Shown here piece after piece: positions 9,311 to 17,819 of a stretch of 64,000 nt of DNA; position 1 is the first letter of the stretch; each line of letters starts with the position of its first letter. Where the stretch lies: positions 62,001 to 126,000 of the forward strand of contig JBPBPL010000012.1 of the NCBI GenBank assembly GCA_050954285.1, in the 5' to 3' direction. Made by a program: the position numbers and the translations under genes. This DNA is from Mucilaginibacter_A sp050954285. Lineage in GTDB: Bacteria; Bacteroidota; Bacteroidia; Sphingobacteriales; Sphingobacteriaceae. The notes beneath the pieces are model-generated. The model did not search any database. It had not been told where the DNA came from and saw nothing but the letters and a program-made list of their open reading frames with translations.

Positions 9311-9331
9311 TTTAATCGATAAAAACAGTAT
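9311..9331 (-). repeat. dispersed repeat half-unit, GT variant
   Basis: Core at 9320-9331 (minus strand) with the tail ATTAAAAAG next to it, in a gap of about 230 bases that otherwise shows nothing. Confidence 0.8.
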
Positions 9332-9494
9332 TCAAATTTTTTGGATTAAAAGTTTTATGTGTGCGAAAGCAGCGGTAAAGTTTATTTAAAATCTGATCAA
9401 GATCAATAAAATTTATGGGTGGCAATTGTGGTTCAAGATTTGTAAAAAGGCAGTTATCAACAAAACTATTATCGTTACATCAAATTCAAAAACC

Positions 9495-9590
9495 ATGAAT
9501 ATTGAACATCAGCAAAAACAACCAATTTCTATTAATATAATATTTTTGGTTATTTTTTTAATTATTATTTTAGGTTTAATAAACAGTTAA
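9495..9590 (+). CDS. possible 31-residue single-span membrane peptide
   Basis: Short open frame: a polar N-terminus (about 10 residues, Gln-rich) followed by a strongly hydrophobic stretch of some 19 residues (Ile/Leu/Phe) and a short end. It reads like a small membrane peptide, but the DNA is very AT-rich, so an accidental frame is possible. It runs up to the end of the convergent M1 peptidase gene. Confidence 0.3.
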   Translation: MNIEHQQKQPISINIIFLVIFLIIILGLINS

Positions 9591-9621
9591 GTGAGGCAAT
9601 GCTTTTTTTACCAGCATAAAT

Positions 9622-11607
9622 TTACTGTGCGCGCCAAACATTATCCTCCCAATTTACATCTGCTAAACGATGTGTTGGGTCGATTTCCATCCAGGCAAGA
9701 TCAGCTAATTTGCCCTCAAACTCGATGGTGTAAGTTGGATGAGTCCATTTCCAAGGCTGTTCTACTATTCTTGGAATAGTGTTAGATTCTATCGGTTTCG
9801 CTCCGAACATCAAATACATCGGTATATAGTGCATCACTTTTTTCCCGTTTTGGAAAGTTAATTGTAGATCAATCGGCATCGGCATTTTACCTTTATTAAT
9901 TAACCGGATCTTAGTTTTATTGCCTTCCTGCCAAACGCTGTCAATGCCGTAATCAATCGTTTTGGTTGTGTTGATCCAGTATTCTTTATACCAATCCAGT
10001 TGCAGGCCGCTCACTTTTTGCGCCACAACTATAAAATCGTTTGCGTTTGGGTGTTTAAAATGCCAGTTGCGGTAATATTGCAGCAAAATTTGATCGCGAA
10101 CCTGCGCACCGGTAATATAACCCAGCTGCTCCAAAAAAACTTCTCCTTTGGAATAAGAAGAAATACTGTAGGCCAGATTGGTTTCATAATGATCGGCATG
10201 TGTGGTCAGCGGTTCCTGCAAACCTGATTTTACCAAACCGTAATAACTGTTGTAAGCACTTTCGTGCGGCTGTTTGTTCAATACCGAATCCAATACTTTT
10301 AACCGCGGATCGGCAGCATTGGCAGCCGCCATTTTTTTATACCTAAAAGCAGTATAATCACGTGTTACCAAATTTTCGGCATAGCTGGTAAAACCTTCAT
10401 CCATCCACGGATATTCACTTTCATTTGTGCCCATCATACCCTGGTACCAGCTGTGCATCCACTCGTGGAAAACCGTTCCTAAACTTGGCCCGTTAATCAG
10501 TGTAGCCATCGGATATTCCATACCACCATCACCGCCATGCACAAAAGAATATTGTTTCCAGCCGTAAGGACCGAATGTTTTTTGGATGAAAGGCAATTCT
10601 GTTACTGCTGCATTCAGCACTTCCTGCCAGCGGTCGTCCCAGCTTTTTATATAGTTTTCTGCGGATTGATACGTGCTTTTTTGTGCTGTTTTTAACGCAT
10701 CAAATTCCTGTTGCAGTTTTTTCGGGTCGCGGTTGTAAACTACATTGATGGTTTTTCCATCGGCAGTTAAGGCTGATAAATGCCTGTAATCTGGGTCAGC
10801 CGCCCACATAAAATCATGCACGTTAGGAGCCGAAAAGTGCCAGGTGAGCGTGTTTCCGGCTGGCCGCATAAAGTTGGAACCGGGCACTTCATAGCCATAG
10901 CCAATTTGCTGTGCATTTTGCAGATAACCCGTTCCGCCAATTAAATATTTTTTATCAATTGTGATTTTAACGTCGTAATCTCCCCAAACACCATAAAATT
11001 CGCGGGCAACATAAGGCGTTGGGTGCCAGCCTTCATAGTCATATTCGCACATTTTTGGATACCACTGGCTCATCGAATAGCGCACGCCCGTTTGCGGGTT
11101 ATCACGGCCGCTTCTGCGAACTTGCAGGGGAACTTGAGCTTCAAAAGTTAACTCAAAAACGGCTTTGCTATGCGGCAAAATGGGTTTATTTAAATCCACC
11201 ACCAATATCGTTTCTTCCGTTTTATATTTTTGGGTAATGCCGTTCATTTTCAGCGACAATACTTTTTGATAACCAATTTCCTGCGGCGTAAGCTTCAAAA
11301 TGCGGTCTTTTACACGCACATCCCAATCCGGTTTTTTGTTGATAATCGTTTTACCCAGTTCGCGGCTGCGCGTATCCATCATGCTGTTCGGCTGGAAAGC
11401 GTTCCAGTACAAATGATAAAAAACACGTTTTAAAGTATCCGGCGAGTTATTGGTGTATTCCAGTTTTTGCGTGCCGCTGAAACGGTTGGTTTGTACGTTC
11501 ATGTTCACATCCATCGTGTAATTAACATGTTGCTGCCAGCGGTCCGATTGTGCAATAGCGTTGGTAATCGAAAAAAGCAGCAGTAAAAAAGTAAGTTTTT
11601 GTTTCAT
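9622..11607 (-). CDS. M1 family metallopeptidase (aminopeptidase N-like)
   Basis: Zinc metallopeptidase of family M1, 661 residues, with a signal peptide (about 1-20), so exported. The zinc site is HEWMH at 381-385 with the third ligand E404 nineteen residues downstream, in WMDEGFTSY. The substrate-anchoring exopeptidase loop appears as GGMEYP at 361-366 in place of GAMEN. An N-terminal beta-saddle domain occupies about 30-260. It is probably a peptide-scavenging enzyme. A palindromic copy of the dispersed repeat lies 13 bases upstream of the start codon. Confidence 0.92.
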   Translation of the reverse strand: MKQKLTFLLLLFSITNAIAQSDRWQQHVNYTMDVNMNVQTNRFSGTQKLEYTNNSPDTLKRVFYHLYWNAFQPNSMMDTRSRELGKTIINKKPDWDVRVKDRILKLTPQEIGYQKVLSLKMNGITQKYKTEETILVVDLNKPILPHSKAVFELTFEAQVPLQVRRSGRDNPQTGVRYSMSQWYPKMCEYDYEGWHPTPYVAREFYGVWGDYDVKITIDKKYLIGGTGYLQNAQQIGYGYEVPGSNFMRPAGNTLTWHFSAPNVHDFMWAADPDYRHLSALTADGKTINVVYNRDPKKLQQEFDALKTAQKSTYQSAENYIKSWDDRWQEVLNAAVTELPFIQKTFGPYGWKQYSFVHGGDGGMEYPMATLINGPSLGTVFHEWMHSWYQGMMGTNESEYPWMDEGFTSYAENLVTRDYTAFRYKKMAAANAADPRLKVLDSVLNKQPHESAYNSYYGLVKSGLQEPLTTHADHYETNLAYSISSYSKGEVFLEQLGYITGAQVRDQILLQYYRNWHFKHPNANDFIVVAQKVSGLQLDWYKEYWINTTKTIDYGIDSVWQEGNKTKIRLINKGKMPMPIDLQLTFQNGKKVMHYIPMYLMFGAKPIESNTIPRIVEQPWKWTHPTYTIEFEGKLADLAWMEIDPTHRLADVNWEDNVWRAQ

Positions 11608-11619
11608 GTTATTTAGCTA

Positions 11620-11649
11620 ATACTGTTTTTACCGGCATAAAAACAGTAT
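11620..11649. repeat. palindromic dispersed repeat, GT variant, in the M1 leader
   Basis: Core at 11620-11631 (plus) and a perfectly complementary core at 11638-11649 (minus), separated by CCGGCA. It sits immediately upstream of the M1 peptidase start codon, so it is probably in the mRNA leader. Confidence 0.9.
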
Positions 11650-11838
11650 CTCGCTAAAGTAGCATTACAAGGCTATTTATACAAGCCGGAAGCTGATTTA
11701 TGCAGATTTTTGAAGTAATAAGTTAACTATTATTTAATTGTATCCTGCCATATTAAACATAGCAAGAAGTTTCATCCAAGCATAATTTATATTTCTTGTA
11801 CGTTCTTTTGCTTGACAGAAAAGAAGTTAAAATCTGAA

Positions 11839-12582
11839 TTAAATCCCTAAAACCAGCTTCAATTTGGCATAACCGGCTTTACTTACCGGAATTTTGGCAC
11901 CAGGTTTCAAGATCAGAATATGCGTTTCTTTTTCATAAGGATCAATTCGCACAATCTGCTCCACGCGCACAATGTAGGAGCGGTGCACGCGTGTAAATAT
12001 TTTAGGGTCGAGTACCTGCTCAAAAAAGCTCATGGTTTTATTCTTGAGGAACGCGCCGCCGGCCGTATGGATGTTCACATAATCATCCGCCGCCTCCAGA
12101 TAGATGACTTCCTGAATGGGGATAACTTTGATTTTTGTTCCGGTTTTTACCACAATCCGGTCATGCTGCGCCGGCGAACTGGCTGCGGTTTCCAGCAAAG
12201 CCGTAGTTGCTTCCGGTTTTTTAGGCTGATTTTCCAGAAACTTATCAATGGCTTTATTAAAACGTTCTTTGCTGAAAGGTTTCAGCAGATAATCTACGGC
12301 GTGCGCTTCAAAGGCTTTCAACGCATATTCATCAAAAGCCGTAGTAAATATGACCGAAGGCGATTGGTCAACCAGCTCCAGCATTTCAAAACCATTGATT
12401 TTCGGCATCTGCACATCCAGAAAAATCAGATCGGGTTTGTGCTGCATAATTGCTTTAATGCCTTCAAAACCGTCGCCACATTCCTGCGCCACCGTTATCT
12501 GCGGATATTGCTGCAAATATTCCAGCACGATGGAGCGCGCCAGCGGTTCATCATCAATAATCAGTACTGTTTTTATCGACAT
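11839..12582 (-). CDS. LytTR family response regulator
   Basis: Two-component response regulator, 247 residues. An N-terminal receiver domain (about 4-118) carries the acidic pocket D10-D11, phosphoacceptor D56 in IFLDVQMP and the conserved Lys in LLKPF (near 102). A LytTR DNA-binding domain follows at about 145-245 (VIYLEAADDYVNIHT and FTRVHRSYIV). It binds DNA once phosphorylated, presumably by the kinase encoded just upstream, from which it is separated by 4 bases. The codons after the ATG (S-I-K-T-V) are a copy of the dispersed repeat that spans the start. Confidence 0.94.
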   Translation of the reverse strand: MSIKTVLIIDDEPLARSIVLEYLQQYPQITVAQECGDGFEGIKAIMQHKPDLIFLDVQMPKINGFEMLELVDQSPSVIFTTAFDEYALKAFEAHAVDYLLKPFSKERFNKAIDKFLENQPKKPEATTALLETAASSPAQHDRIVVKTGTKIKVIPIQEVIYLEAADDYVNIHTAGGAFLKNKTMSFFEQVLDPKIFTRVHRSYIVRVEQIVRIDPYEKETHILILKPGAKIPVSKAGYAKLKLVLGI

Positions 12583-12590
12583 AAAATTAG
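12565..12590 (+). repeat. dispersed repeat half-unit, GT variant, spanning a start codon
   Basis: Core at 12565-12575 and tail ATAAAATTAGG cover the 5' end of the response regulator gene and the stop region of the kinase gene. Confidence 0.8.
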
Positions 12591-13651
12591 GATACAGGTT
12601 TTACATTTTGTTGCAGATCAGCCGTTTGCGGGATTTTTAAAGTGATGCTGAAAATCTCGTTCCGTGTTTGGATTTCCACCAGATCGTGCCGCGCAAAAAG
12701 CAAATATAACCGCCGCTTCACGCCACTCAACCCAAAACCAGTGCCGCGCTGCGGATGTGCCGTTTCCGGATCATATGGATTACTGATCGTGATCTGCAAT
12801 TGCTGGTTCACTACCAAAGCATCCAAGCTGATAATCACATCGCCAATGGTATCGTACAAACCAAACTTGATGGCGTTTTCGACCAGCGGCTGCAACAGCA
12901 TCGGCGGAATCATCATGGCATCAGCTGCATCGTTATGGCGTAAAACGGTAGACAAACGATGCCCGAAACGCACTTTTTCAATATCCAGATACAGCTGCAA
13001 ATGTTGTAATTCAGCTTGCAACAAAACCCATTGCTGCTCTTCTTTTAAAGTTCCGCGTAAAAAATCGGATAACTGGTGGATCATTTTCCGCGCTTCGTCC
13101 GGCTTAAAACCAATCAATGCAGAAATAGAATTAAGACTATTAAACAAAAAATGCGGCTGCAATTGCTGGCGAAGTTTATATAATTCGGCATCGCGGGCCA
13201 GGTTTTCGGCGGCTAATTTTCGTGCTTCGTAATCTTTCTGGTCTTTTTGCATGTAGCGCAAGGCACTCAGCATGGCCATCGAACCAATAATTAAAAAAGA
13301 AACACAAAAACGGATAGGCAAGGATTGAATCAGGAAAACTTTATACGCCGCATCCGGAATTAACTGTGGCAATAACCAACGACAGGCACCCAGCCAACCC
13401 ACACTCAAAACCAGACACAGCACTAAAATAAACAGCGAACGGCCTTTTTCGGGCTGGTAATATTTGAGGTTGTTGCTGATGAGGAAACACGCTCCGGCCA
13501 GCAACGCGCTGGTTGCAGCGGCATCGGTACTGGCTATTTTCCAGCTGAAACCAAAATCGTACAGCAGGTAACTTTGCAGCGCAAACCAGGCCAGCAAACC
13601 GCCGCCCACAATAAAACGGAACCTGTTGAATAACGAAGGAGGAGTTTCCAA
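12587..13651 (-). CDS. LytS-type sensor histidine kinase (His_kinase family)
   Basis: Membrane sensor kinase, 354 residues, paired with the LytTR regulator downstream. Four hydrophobic segments lie within residues 12-135 and a short coiled-coil-like stretch follows. The kinase core starts with the LytS-type phosphoacceptor motif QLQPHFLFNSLN (H167). The ATP-binding domain has the N-box PLVENAIKFG and G-rich GTGFGLSGVKRRL. It lacks a recognisable extracellular sensor domain, so the signal is probably sensed in the membrane. Likely cotranscribed with the regulator and perhaps regulated with the LiaF-like gene upstream. Confidence 0.92.
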   Translation of the reverse strand: METPPSLFNRFRFIVGGGLLAWFALQSYLLYDFGFSWKIASTDAAATSALLAGACFLISNNLKYYQPEKGRSLFILVLCLVLSVGWLGACRWLLPQLIPDAAYKVFLIQSLPIRFCVSFLIIGSMAMLSALRYMQKDQKDYEARKLAAENLARDAELYKLRQQLQPHFLFNSLNSISALIGFKPDEARKMIHQLSDFLRGTLKEEQQWVLLQAELQHLQLYLDIEKVRFGHRLSTVLRHNDAADAMMIPPMLLQPLVENAIKFGLYDTIGDVIISLDALVVNQQLQITISNPYDPETAHPQRGTGFGLSGVKRRLYLLFARHDLVEIQTRNEIFSITLKIPQTADLQQNVKPVS

Positions 13652-13673
13652 ATTTTTAGTTTGATTTTGGTTG

Positions 13674-13700
13674 ATGCTGTTTTTATCGGTGTTTTTTTGC
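13674..13700 (+). repeat. dispersed repeat core, GT variant
   Basis: Core at 13674-13685 followed by TCGGTG and a T-rich stretch, upstream of the sensor kinase gene. Confidence 0.7.
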
Positions 13701-13747
13701 GGTTACTTCAACAAAAAGCTTGCGTTGCAGCGTTAAAAAATAGGTGT

Positions 13748-13759
13748 TAAAAGAAGCAT
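13748..13759 (-). repeat. dispersed repeat core, TC variant
   Basis: Exact core at 13748-13759, touching the stop codon of the LiaF-like gene. It stands about 60 bases from a copy of the other variant. Confidence 0.75.
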
Positions 13760-14541
13760 TAAAAACTTTTGATATCTACGCCGCCAAATATGGATATACC
13801 TTTTAATATCAGCACTTTTCCGCTGGCGGCCAGCTCGGCGTTGGGGATGCGTTTATCGCTTACGCCTCCAAAAATCGGTGCAATGTTAGAAACTACTTGC
13901 CAGTGCGGCGGAACGATGAGTTTGGTGCCGCCAAACAGTTGCATCACATCTATGATTACACGTCCGTTGATATCAGCATGACTAAAATCAAGATGTGTGC
14001 CGGCAAAAATATTGACCACTTCGCCACCTTTGAATGTTTTGGAAAAGATGTTTTTCTTCACATCGCCAAAAACGGAAAAGGAATTCAGGTAATCTTCGCC
14101 GGTAGAAGTTTGACTGTGGTTGATGGGTGGCGGCTCGGTGGCGCCTGGCTGCGGATTTAGGAAATCATCGTTGGCAAATGCTTCTTTTATCGGGGTATTT
14201 TCAGGTTGAAGGTCATACTTTCTGCGGAAAATCATCCATAAACCGGCCGCAATAATAATAACCGGCCAACCTAAATGGATCACGTTTTCACCCGGAAAAA
14301 TCTTTTCCACCAAAAACAGACAGCCAACCACAATGTAAATTAACCAGGAACTGTTGGCTGGGTTATTTGCGCGTTTTACCAGGCCAACGATAATTAAAAT
14401 CATGGGCCAGCTGAACAGCCAGGAGGGGAAAAAGAACCAGTCGAGCTGCTGAAATAACAAACCCAGACCGATGGCAGTGAGCACAAAGCCGGCGATAACT
14501 TTGCCGGAATATTTGGAAGGGTTATGATGGAGGTCGTTCAT
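13759..14541 (-). CDS. LiaF-like membrane protein (DUF5668 plus cell-wall-stress sensor domain)
   Basis: Membrane protein of 260 residues from the chosen ATG at 14539-14541; a longer frame reaches 14619, but its first 26 codons look non-coding. The N-terminal half holds about four hydrophobic segments (about 12-100), as in DUF5668. The C-terminal half (about 150-260) is a beta-rich domain with repeated FGG-type turns (SVFGDVKKN, LFGGTKL, IFGGVSD, IFGGVDI), as in LiaF/VraT-type stress sensors. It lies upstream of, and in the same direction as, the LytS/LytTR pair, which suggests the three work together in envelope sensing. This is inference from context. Confidence 0.82.
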   Translation of the reverse strand: MNDLHHNPSKYSGKVIAGFVLTAIGLGLLFQQLDWFFFPSWLFSWPMILIIVGLVKRANNPANSSWLIYIVVGCLFLVEKIFPGENVIHLGWPVIIIAAGLWMIFRRKYDLQPENTPIKEAFANDDFLNPQPGATEPPPINHSQTSTGEDYLNSFSVFGDVKKNIFSKTFKGGEVVNIFAGTHLDFSHADINGRVIIDVMQLFGGTKLIVPPHWQVVSNIAPIFGGVSDKRIPNAELAASGKVLILKGISIFGGVDIKSF

Positions 14542-14665
14542 TTTTTGAGCTGCAATTATGGGTACAAATGTATCGGAACGGACTGATTGCAGGAATAGCT
14601 TATGGGCAAAGCTTTGCAAATATTCGGTAAACAGCCTTGAATTTTCGGCGGGAAGTTTTAGGGTA

Positions 14666-15028
14666 CTATTCGTTTTCGCGTTTCACGATCAGAACCTCAT
14701 CTTCACTTAAAATGAGATAGCCGTAATCGTAACAAAAATTATAAACATCGCCGGTTTGGGTTTGAGAAATGCCGGTGAAATGATCAAAGTTAAAACCCAG
14801 CGTCTGGAGCTTTTTGCGGGAAGTTTTTGTTTTTCCGGTTGGGTTAAGTTGCTGCAAAATGCGCCGGTTGCGCCGCAAAATATTATTGATGTTGCGCACC
14901 AGGTTATGGCTGTCGCTGTTTAGCTGGTTGTTAAAATTGCTGCGGCACTGGTCGTTGCAAAACTTTTTATCGGCGCGGCCGTGTATGGTTTCGCCGCAAT
15001 CGAGGCACTGGCGTTGGGTTGTGGGCAT
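14666..15028 (-). CDS. small zinc-ribbon protein of unknown function
   Basis: A 120-residue cytoplasmic protein. Its N-terminus has a zinc-ribbon type pattern, C-x2-C near residues 8-11 followed by C-x3-C (FCNDQC) near 24-28. Such DUF2116-like ribbons are often found in small Bacteroidota proteins. The middle (about 40-75) is Asn/Arg-rich and helical, and the end is an acidic beta-strand region. The function is unknown. Confidence 0.7.
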   Translation of the reverse strand: MPTTQRQCLDCGETIHGRADKKFCNDQCRSNFNNQLNSDSHNLVRNINNILRRNRRILQQLNPTGKTKTSRKKLQTLGFNFDHFTGISQTQTGDVYNFCYDYGYLILSEDEVLIVKRENE

Positions 15029-15066
15029 TTAAGGGTAACAGTTTATTGGGTTGTTCAAGATAGTGT

Positions 15067-15089
15067 TTTTAGAGGATTAAAAGAAGCAT
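15067..15089. repeat. degenerate palindromic dispersed repeat, mixed arms
   Basis: An intact TC core at 15078-15089 (minus) is preceded by a decayed GT-like arm (AGTGTTTTTA). The two arms do not match each other as they do in the intact palindromes. Confidence 0.65.
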
Positions 15090-15184
15090 GATGGTTTTAT
15101 AACCATTTAACTCAGGAGGTTCTTTCACCAAATACACTGATTGTAAAGACTTACTTGCAACAATTAGTCTTTCGGCTTCAACCT

Positions 15185-15682
15185 TTACTTATCCTGAAGT
15201 TTAAAAGGTTTTCTCGGGTTTTCTTTCATTCTTTTTTCAATGGTTTCAGCTAGCCATTGAAAATATTCTGCAAGAAATGGGTCTGTTGTCTTTTCCCGGA
15301 TATCCAGATACATTGGTTTATATTTTTCCCAAGCAGTTGTTACAAATGAACCAAGAGTTTTATCCACCAAATTAATGTTGATAAATTTTTCTGCAACAAG
15401 AATTCCTAAAGATTCCATTTTTTGTCCAAATTGAATAAAACTAATTTGTTCTTCCTTTGGCCGTTTCAGAAATTCTTCCTGATTTGATATAAGTGTTGTT
15501 GAAGTGATAAAATAGATTAATTCTGCAAATTCTTTAGTTTGAAAATTCCTTAAGGCATCCATGGTAAGCCGCTCGCGCCTGTCACGCCTTGTTGCTTTAA
15601 CTTGCGCAACTCCAAATATTAACGCTACTATAAAAGACAGCGACAAAGAAACATTAGCAATAAGCGTAATTGTATCTATCAT
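15185..15682 (-). CDS. DUF4760-like membrane-anchored protein
   Basis: Protein of 165 residues from the ATG at 15680-15682 (a longer frame starts at 15703). One transmembrane helix (about 4-28) is followed by a charged VKATRRDRRERLTMDALRNF-type linker and a helical cytoplasmic domain, the arrangement of DUF4760 proteins. The function is unknown. The gene and its flanks are more AT-rich than the neighbours and lie against a broken ssb fragment, which suggests local rearrangement or acquisition. Confidence 0.62.
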   Translation of the reverse strand: MIDTITLIANVSLSLSFIVALIFGVAQVKATRRDRRERLTMDALRNFQTKEFAELIYFITSTTLISNQEEFLKRPKEEQISFIQFGQKMESLGILVAEKFININLVDKTLGSFVTTAWEKYKPMYLDIREKTTDPFLAEYFQWLAETIEKRMKENPRKPFKLQDK

Positions 15683-15693
15683 AAAAATATTTA

Positions 15694-15895
15694 CATGGAG
15701 CACAAATTAATCCTTTGGCGCATACAAGCCGAATTTATCGAAAGTTATCTAAAAAAAGAAACGAGATCAGCATTAAAGGTAAACTGGCTACACGAAATTA
15801 TACCGGTAAAAAAGGTATTAAACGTTGCGTTACCGAAATTATGGTAAACGGTATTTTAATGCTTGGCGGCAAAAATAACTTGGTTAACAGTTAGT
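15694..15895 (+). pseudogene. frameshifted fragment of a single-stranded DNA-binding protein gene (ssb)
   Basis: Two frames together read like the C-terminal half of the SSB OB-fold. From about 15706 one frame gives KLILWRIQAEFIESYLKK, matching the usual LVLWxKQAEfxxxYLKKG segment. From about 15766 another frame gives ISIKGKLATRNYTGKKG then IKRCVTEIMVNGILMLGGK, matching the conserved xIxGKLxTRxYxDKxGxKRYVTEIVxxxxxMLG segment, and ends at a stop near 15895. A frameshift lies at about 15750-15768. The N-terminal half of SSB is absent. A functional copy should be elsewhere in the genome. Confidence 0.75.
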
Positions 15896-15925
15896 AGATA
15901 AGGGTTAAAAGTAGGAGGATCGTGT

Positions 15926-17056
15926 CTATTTAGTTTTCGTTAAAAAGTGTTTGGTTAACCGTTTCCTTATCGGTTCATCATACAGTTTAAGGCAGGCATA
16001 AGCTATGGTAATGCTGGTGATGAGCAGCAGTGCGCCAACAGGCAAACCTTTTGCCAAAGTAATGTGGTTGGTGGTTACCCAGGCTGTAAAAAGGTAAATT
16101 AAAGGGTAATGGGTGATGTAAAGCGGGTAAGACAGATTGCCCAAAAACTTATTGGCTTTACTTTCATGTTTGCCTTTTAGGCTTCCGCCGGCACCGATGG
16201 CCACAATGAGTGGGAAAAGGATGATGATGCAGAAAGATTCGTACAAACCGTTCATCCACAAATGTTCGGCGCCGCCAATCCGTGGGATACAAAAAACAAG
16301 CAGAAGGAGCAGGCTGCACACCCAGAATGCTCCTTTTATGCGTATTAATTTGCTGGTTCGGGATAATAATAATCCACCAAAAAACGGGAATAACATCCGC
16401 GTAAAGCCAATTCGCAACTGGGTTTGATCGAGGCTCCAGCCACCAATGACATCGCCTTTTCCGCCCCAAACCAAATACTGAATCAGCAGGCAGGCGAACA
16501 GAAAAACGAATACAGTAAGCACTTTTTGCGAGAACTTACGGAAAGCAACCGCATACATAATGTTGGCGATGTACTCAAAAAAAAGCGACCAGCACGGGCC
16601 GTCCAGTCCGTGCATTTCCTGCCAGCCGCGAATGTCCATCGAAATCGGCAACGGAATCAGCGTAAAACCTACCAGCATTACCAGCAGCATTTTCCACAAT
16701 GGCGTTTGGCTGATCAGCGGAAAAACATCTGCTTGTTGCAGGTAAAAAAGTGCCGCGCCAATGATAGTTCCCATAATTACCATCGGTTGCAGACGGGTCA
16801 GCCGGCGTTTGTAAAAATCCCAGCTGGTCATTTTTCCCCAGCGGTCATCGTAAGCATAAGCGACTACAAAACCAGATAACAGAAAGAAAAAATCTACCGC
16901 CATATAACCGTGGTTGATGATCTGGACGAATCGGTTTCCACCGTTAAAAGTTTCAAAAACGTGGAACGTAACCACTAAAATAGCTGCAACACCGCGCAGG
17001 CCATCCAGTATTTCGTAATGGTTTTTTGGGGAAATAGAAGCTGGATTTTGGTCCAT
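15926..17056 (-). CDS. acyltransferase family 3 protein (OafA/YrhL-like)
   Basis: Integral membrane O-acyltransferase, 376 residues, with about ten hydrophobic segments. The N-terminal signature is present: LDGLRGVAAILVVTFHVFE with the catalytic-type His near residue 33, then VDFFFLLSGFVVAYAY. Members acetylate or acylate sugars of lipopolysaccharide, exopolysaccharide or other envelope glycans. No glycan genes flank it, so the acceptor is unknown. The start at 17056 fits the alignment of the LRG motif near residue 20. Confidence 0.9.
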   Translation of the reverse strand: MDQNPASISPKNHYEILDGLRGVAAILVVTFHVFETFNGGNRFVQIINHGYMAVDFFFLLSGFVVAYAYDDRWGKMTSWDFYKRRLTRLQPMVIMGTIIGAALFYLQQADVFPLISQTPLWKMLLVMLVGFTLIPLPISMDIRGWQEMHGLDGPCWSLFFEYIANIMYAVAFRKFSQKVLTVFVFLFACLLIQYLVWGGKGDVIGGWSLDQTQLRIGFTRMLFPFFGGLLLSRTSKLIRIKGAFWVCSLLLLLVFCIPRIGGAEHLWMNGLYESFCIIILFPLIVAIGAGGSLKGKHESKANKFLGNLSYPLYITHYPLIYLFTAWVTTNHITLAKGLPVGALLLITSITIAYACLKLYDEPIRKRLTKHFLTKTK

Positions 17057-17095
17057 GGTTTAACGGTTGGTGTTCAAAACTAAACAAAAAAACAA

Positions 17096-17111
17096 CCGAT
17101 AAAAACAGTAT
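17096..17111 (-). repeat. dispersed repeat core, GT variant
   Basis: Core at 17100-17111 preceded by ACCG; short gap between the acyltransferase and SDR genes. Confidence 0.75.
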
Positions 17112-17114
17112 TGT

Positions 17115-17819
17115 TTAAACTGCAGTTAACGCCACCGGCAAAACTTTTCCGTTAAAAAATTTATGACCGGTTAGCGCAAAATCGGCCACATATTTGCCCA
17201 TTTCAAAAGCCATTACCGGAGATTCGTAACCAGGGAAAGCACGTTCCAGCATTTCGGTTTGTGCCGATCCTAAAGCCAGGCAATTTACTTTGATTTGCTG
17301 CGGAGCCAGCTCCTGCGCCAGGCATTCTGTTAACGTATGCAGCGCTGCTTTGCTGGCCGAATAAGCGGATAAGCCCAGAAACTTTGCGCTTCCCTGATAG
17401 CCGCCCATGCTGCCAATATTTAAAATGTGCGAATTTTTTGCCATTAAAAGAAGCATCGCCTGGATGATGCGTACGTGTCCGAGGTAATTGCTTTGCAGCA
17501 TTTCTACAAAATCGGCCTCGCCTAAATCTGCAAAAGGTTTGTTGATGAGTGTGCCGGCATTATTAATCAGCACATCAATTTTACCTTCAAAACGCGTTTG
17601 TACAAACGCTTGCAGATCATGATAATCATCGTGCACAATATCAAACGCAACCGGATATAAAACGCAATCAGGGTTTAAACTTTGGGCGATTTCCAGCAAG
17701 CGCGCCAGTTTTTCTGCGGATCTGGCCAATGCAATAATCTGGTGGCCAGGCAGTTGTATCAGTTCGATCACGGCTTCAAAGCCAATGCCGCTGCTGGCCC
17801 CGGTGATGATAATGTTCAT
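17115..17819 (-). CDS. short-chain dehydrogenase/reductase
   Basis: Classical SDR oxidoreductase of 234 residues. The cofactor motif TGASSGIG is at residues 6-13, NNAG at 86-89, and the catalytic set S137, Y153 and K157 (YSASK) is complete. The NAD(P)H-dependent substrate is unknown. Its ATG overlaps the TGA of the flippase-like gene upstream (ATGA), so the two are probably translated together. A repeat core inside the gene (17445-17456) encodes MLLL in the helix after the NNAG region. Confidence 0.9.
   Translation of the reverse strand: MNIIITGASSGIGFEAVIELIQLPGHQIIALARSAEKLARLLEIAQSLNPDCVLYPVAFDIVHDDYHDLQAFVQTRFEGKIDVLINNAGTLINKPFADLGEADFVEMLQSNYLGHVRIIQAMLLLMAKNSHILNIGSMGGYQGSAKFLGLSAYSASKAALHTLTECLAQELAPQQIKVNCLALGSAQTEMLERAFPGYESPVMAFEMGKYVADFALTGHKFFNGKVLPVALTAV

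Noticed and set aside
11650..11838. Gap between the M1 peptidase and LytTR genes
   Set aside because: Searched on both strands for small genes or RNA structures; nothing convincing was seen.
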